A DNA stretch of 21,038 bases from assembly GCA_023424785.1 (NCBI GenBank), contig JAFADP010000183.1, positions 1 to 21,038 of the forward strand, in the 5' to 3' direction. How positions within the stretch are numbered: position 1 is the stretch's first letter; each line of letters starts with the position of its first letter. Positions 19,775 through 21,038 of this stretch are shown here, piece after piece. Source of the DNA: Bacillota bacterium (GTDB taxonomy: Bacteria; Bacillota; Clostridia; Clostridiales; Clostridiaceae). The translations under genes and the position numbers were made by a program. The notes beneath the pieces were generated by a model that saw nothing but the letters and a program-made list of their open reading frames with translations, was not told the DNA's origin and searched no databases.

Positions 19775-20917
19775 ATGGAAAACAACAAATATTATTATAG
19801 TAATCAAATTAAGGAATATTTCTATGAAGAATATTTTAAAGATTTTTCTAAAGTAAAGGTGTCTTTAGAAAATACTGAGTTAAAGAATTTATTAGGTTTA
19901 CAAAAGAAGAACTATATAACTGATATAGCAAAAAGACTTGAGATAAAAGGATATTCTAAGTTAGGTAAAGATGGAGTAGTTAACTTAGTTGGAGATAAAA
20001 TGATAGAGGAAATGCCTAATATATTAAGGGAGCTATCATATAAAGAGCTAGAACTACTTGGATCATTATCATTAAACAATACAAATGAGTACATATTTAA
20101 TATAGAGCAATTAACTTTAATTGAAAGTTTATGTGCATTAGGACTTATATTTAAGATTAATAATAATGATAGATTTTTAGTAGTAGTTCCAAATGAATTA
20201 AAAAATCCTGTAATAAGTTTATTAGAAGATGAATTATATATTAATGAGCTTAAAGAACGTTCTTTAGCAATAAACTATATAGATGGATTACTTATTCAAT
20301 ATGGAATGATTCCAGCACAAGAAGTTTATAAGCTTATAACAGATACTAGTATAAGTTTTATAAAAGAAGAGGACTATAATTTTTACTGTAACTATTTATT
20401 TAGAAGCTATGAAGTTTTTACAGAAGGTGGATATTTAATTCATCCATATGTATTTTCTCCAAATGATATATGGGAAGAATTAAAGGTAAGACAAGTTATA
20501 CCTTATGATTATAGTAACTTAGATTACTTTATAAACTTAGGAAAGGGATATAATCTTGTATTTAATGAAGAAGTAAAGACATTAAGAAAGATATTATTAC
20601 AAAAAAATAATAATGAAGATAATGTTGATTCATTATTAGTAGAGCTAATATTCTATATTAAGAATGATATGACTACTATTTCTATTGTAGAGTTAATTCA
20701 TTCAAGAGGAATTGAATTTGAGAAGAATGATAATGAATTAATACAAGCAATAGTTGGTGTATATAATACAACACCTATGTGGTTATTAAAAGGGTTAACT
20801 GTAAATGAATTAAAGGAAAGAAGAAGTACGACTATAGTAAAAGAAAAAGAACCAGGAAGAAATGAACCATGTCCATGTAATAGTGGTAAAAAGTATAAAA
20901 AGTGCTGTGGAAAATAA
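19775..20917 (+). CDS. SEC-C zinc-motif protein with a Rho_N-like segment
   Basis: This 380-residue protein ends in a SEC-C motif (residues about 360-380, GRNEPCPCNSGKKYKKCC) with zinc ligands Cys366, Cys368, Cys377 and Cys378. The same motif ends SecA, where it binds zinc and helps SecB and ribosome contact. Near the N-terminus, ITDIAKRLEIKGYSKLGKDG (48-67) resembles the Rho_N/SAP-like helix-extended-loop-helix found in Rho and other nucleic-acid-binding proteins. The middle is helical with no domain that I recognise and no membrane segment. ATG 19775 follows GAAGGAGA at good spacing. It has its own promoter and a hairpin downstream. A role in nucleic-acid or nascent-chain contact is possible but unproven. 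Confidence 0.8.
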   Translation: MENNKYYYSNQIKEYFYEEYFKDFSKVKVSLENTELKNLLGLQKKNYITDIAKRLEIKGYSKLGKDGVVNLVGDKMIEEMPNILRELSYKELELLGSLSLNNTNEYIFNIEQLTLIESLCALGLIFKINNNDRFLVVVPNELKNPVISLLEDELYINELKERSLAINYIDGLLIQYGMIPAQEVYKLITDTSISFIKEEDYNFYCNYLFRSYEVFTEGGYLIHPYVFSPNDIWEELKVRQVIPYDYSNLDYFINLGKGYNLVFNEEVKTLRKILLQKNNNEDNVDSLLVELIFYIKNDMTTISIVELIHSRGIEFEKNDNELIQAIVGVYNTTPMWLLKGLTVNELKERRSTTIVKEKEPGRNEPCPCNSGKKYKKCCGK

Positions 20918-20927
20918 AACGAAACTT

Positions 20928-20960
20928 ATTCAGTAGGAGTTTTTATCTCCTACTGAATTT
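20928..20960 (+). terminator. Terminator-like hairpin after the SEC-C gene
   Basis: ATTCAGTAGGAG (20928-20939) and CTCCTACTGAAT (20947-20958) form a perfect 12-bp stem with a 7-nt loop. The T-tail is short (TTT including the arm end), so it may act mainly as an RNA 3'-end stabiliser. Confidence 0.65.
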
Positions 20961-20981
20961 AGCTGAGTTAATCTAGGGTCG

Positions 20982-21037
20982 TGTCCGTTGTTAGCTCCCT
21001 GTTATATAGAACAAGGGAGTGTTACAACGGCTAGACA
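20982..21037. other. GC-richer structured stretch at the window edge, unidentified
   Basis: CCGTTGT (20985-20991) pairs with ACAACGG (21024-21030). Inside, CTCCCTGTT (20995-21003) pairs with AACAAGGGAG (21010-21019) with one bulged A, across an asymmetric internal loop. TGT (20982-20984) can add to ACA (21035-21037). There is no open frame. It could be a 5' leader RNA, a small RNA or the end of a mobile element; the window ends before this can be decided. Confidence 0.4.
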
Positions 21038-21038
21038 T

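Noticed and set aside
1..21038. CRISPR arrays, tRNA or rRNA genes, complete insertion sequences
   Set aside because: No regularly spaced repeats, cloverleaf or rRNA signatures, or transposase genes were seen on either strand.

Overview
The base composition is very AT-rich, the ribosome-binding sites are strong and purine-rich (AGGAGG type), and the gene set is clostridial: tandem lonB-lonA-engB, a PerR-type Fur regulator, a tandem DUF1538 permease with PII-like partner, and Cys/Gly-rich putative spore proteins. Together these point to an endospore-forming Clostridium sensu stricto (cluster I) chromosome. The species cannot be told from the sequence. No rRNA, tRNA, CRISPR array, complete insertion sequence or prophage was seen.

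Layout. (1) 1-4836: the tail of an unidentified reading frame, then the Lon proteases LonB and LonA and the ribosome-assembly GTPase EngB. LonA has its own near-consensus promoter and engB overlaps lonA. (2) 4962-6406: three small genes. Two encode extremely Cys- and Gly-rich proteins with hydrophobic blocks, and one encodes an Asn/Met-rich protein with the same MSK[KR]KH N-terminus as its neighbour. They look like structural spore-surface proteins; the first two are probably co-transcribed and the third has a sigma-K-like promoter candidate. (3) 6560-7952, minus strand: a membrane-anchored hypothetical protein and PerR, each its own unit, with a perfect consensus promoter in front of perR. 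(4) 8168-10290: two small hypothetical genes (one a 52-residue five-Cys protein) and nicotinate phosphoribosyltransferase on the minus strand. (5) 10412-12418: a UvrD/PcrA-like helicase. (6) 12473-14967, minus strand: a 51-residue small protein behind a sigma-G-like promoter, a hairpin terminator or attenuator, then a tandem DUF1538 membrane protein coupled to a tandem PII-like protein. (7) 15140-17148: a DUF4003-like protein and DNA polymerase IV. (8) 17306-20917: a third Lon-type protease with an intact Ser-Lys dyad but an apparently lost P-loop, then a SEC-C zinc-motif protein with a Rho_N-like segment. The window closes in a GC-richer structured stretch with no gene.

How the genes fit together. 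Protein quality control and sporulation are the recurring themes: three Lon-family proteases, ribosome assembly, candidate spore-surface proteins, and a candidate forespore gene. PerR, the translesion polymerase and the helicase add stress and repair functions. The most under-described items are the DUF1538/PII-like pair, the apparently ATP-independent Lon-like protease, the Cys-rich trio, and several intergenic hairpins that enclose ribosome-binding sites or nest inside one another.
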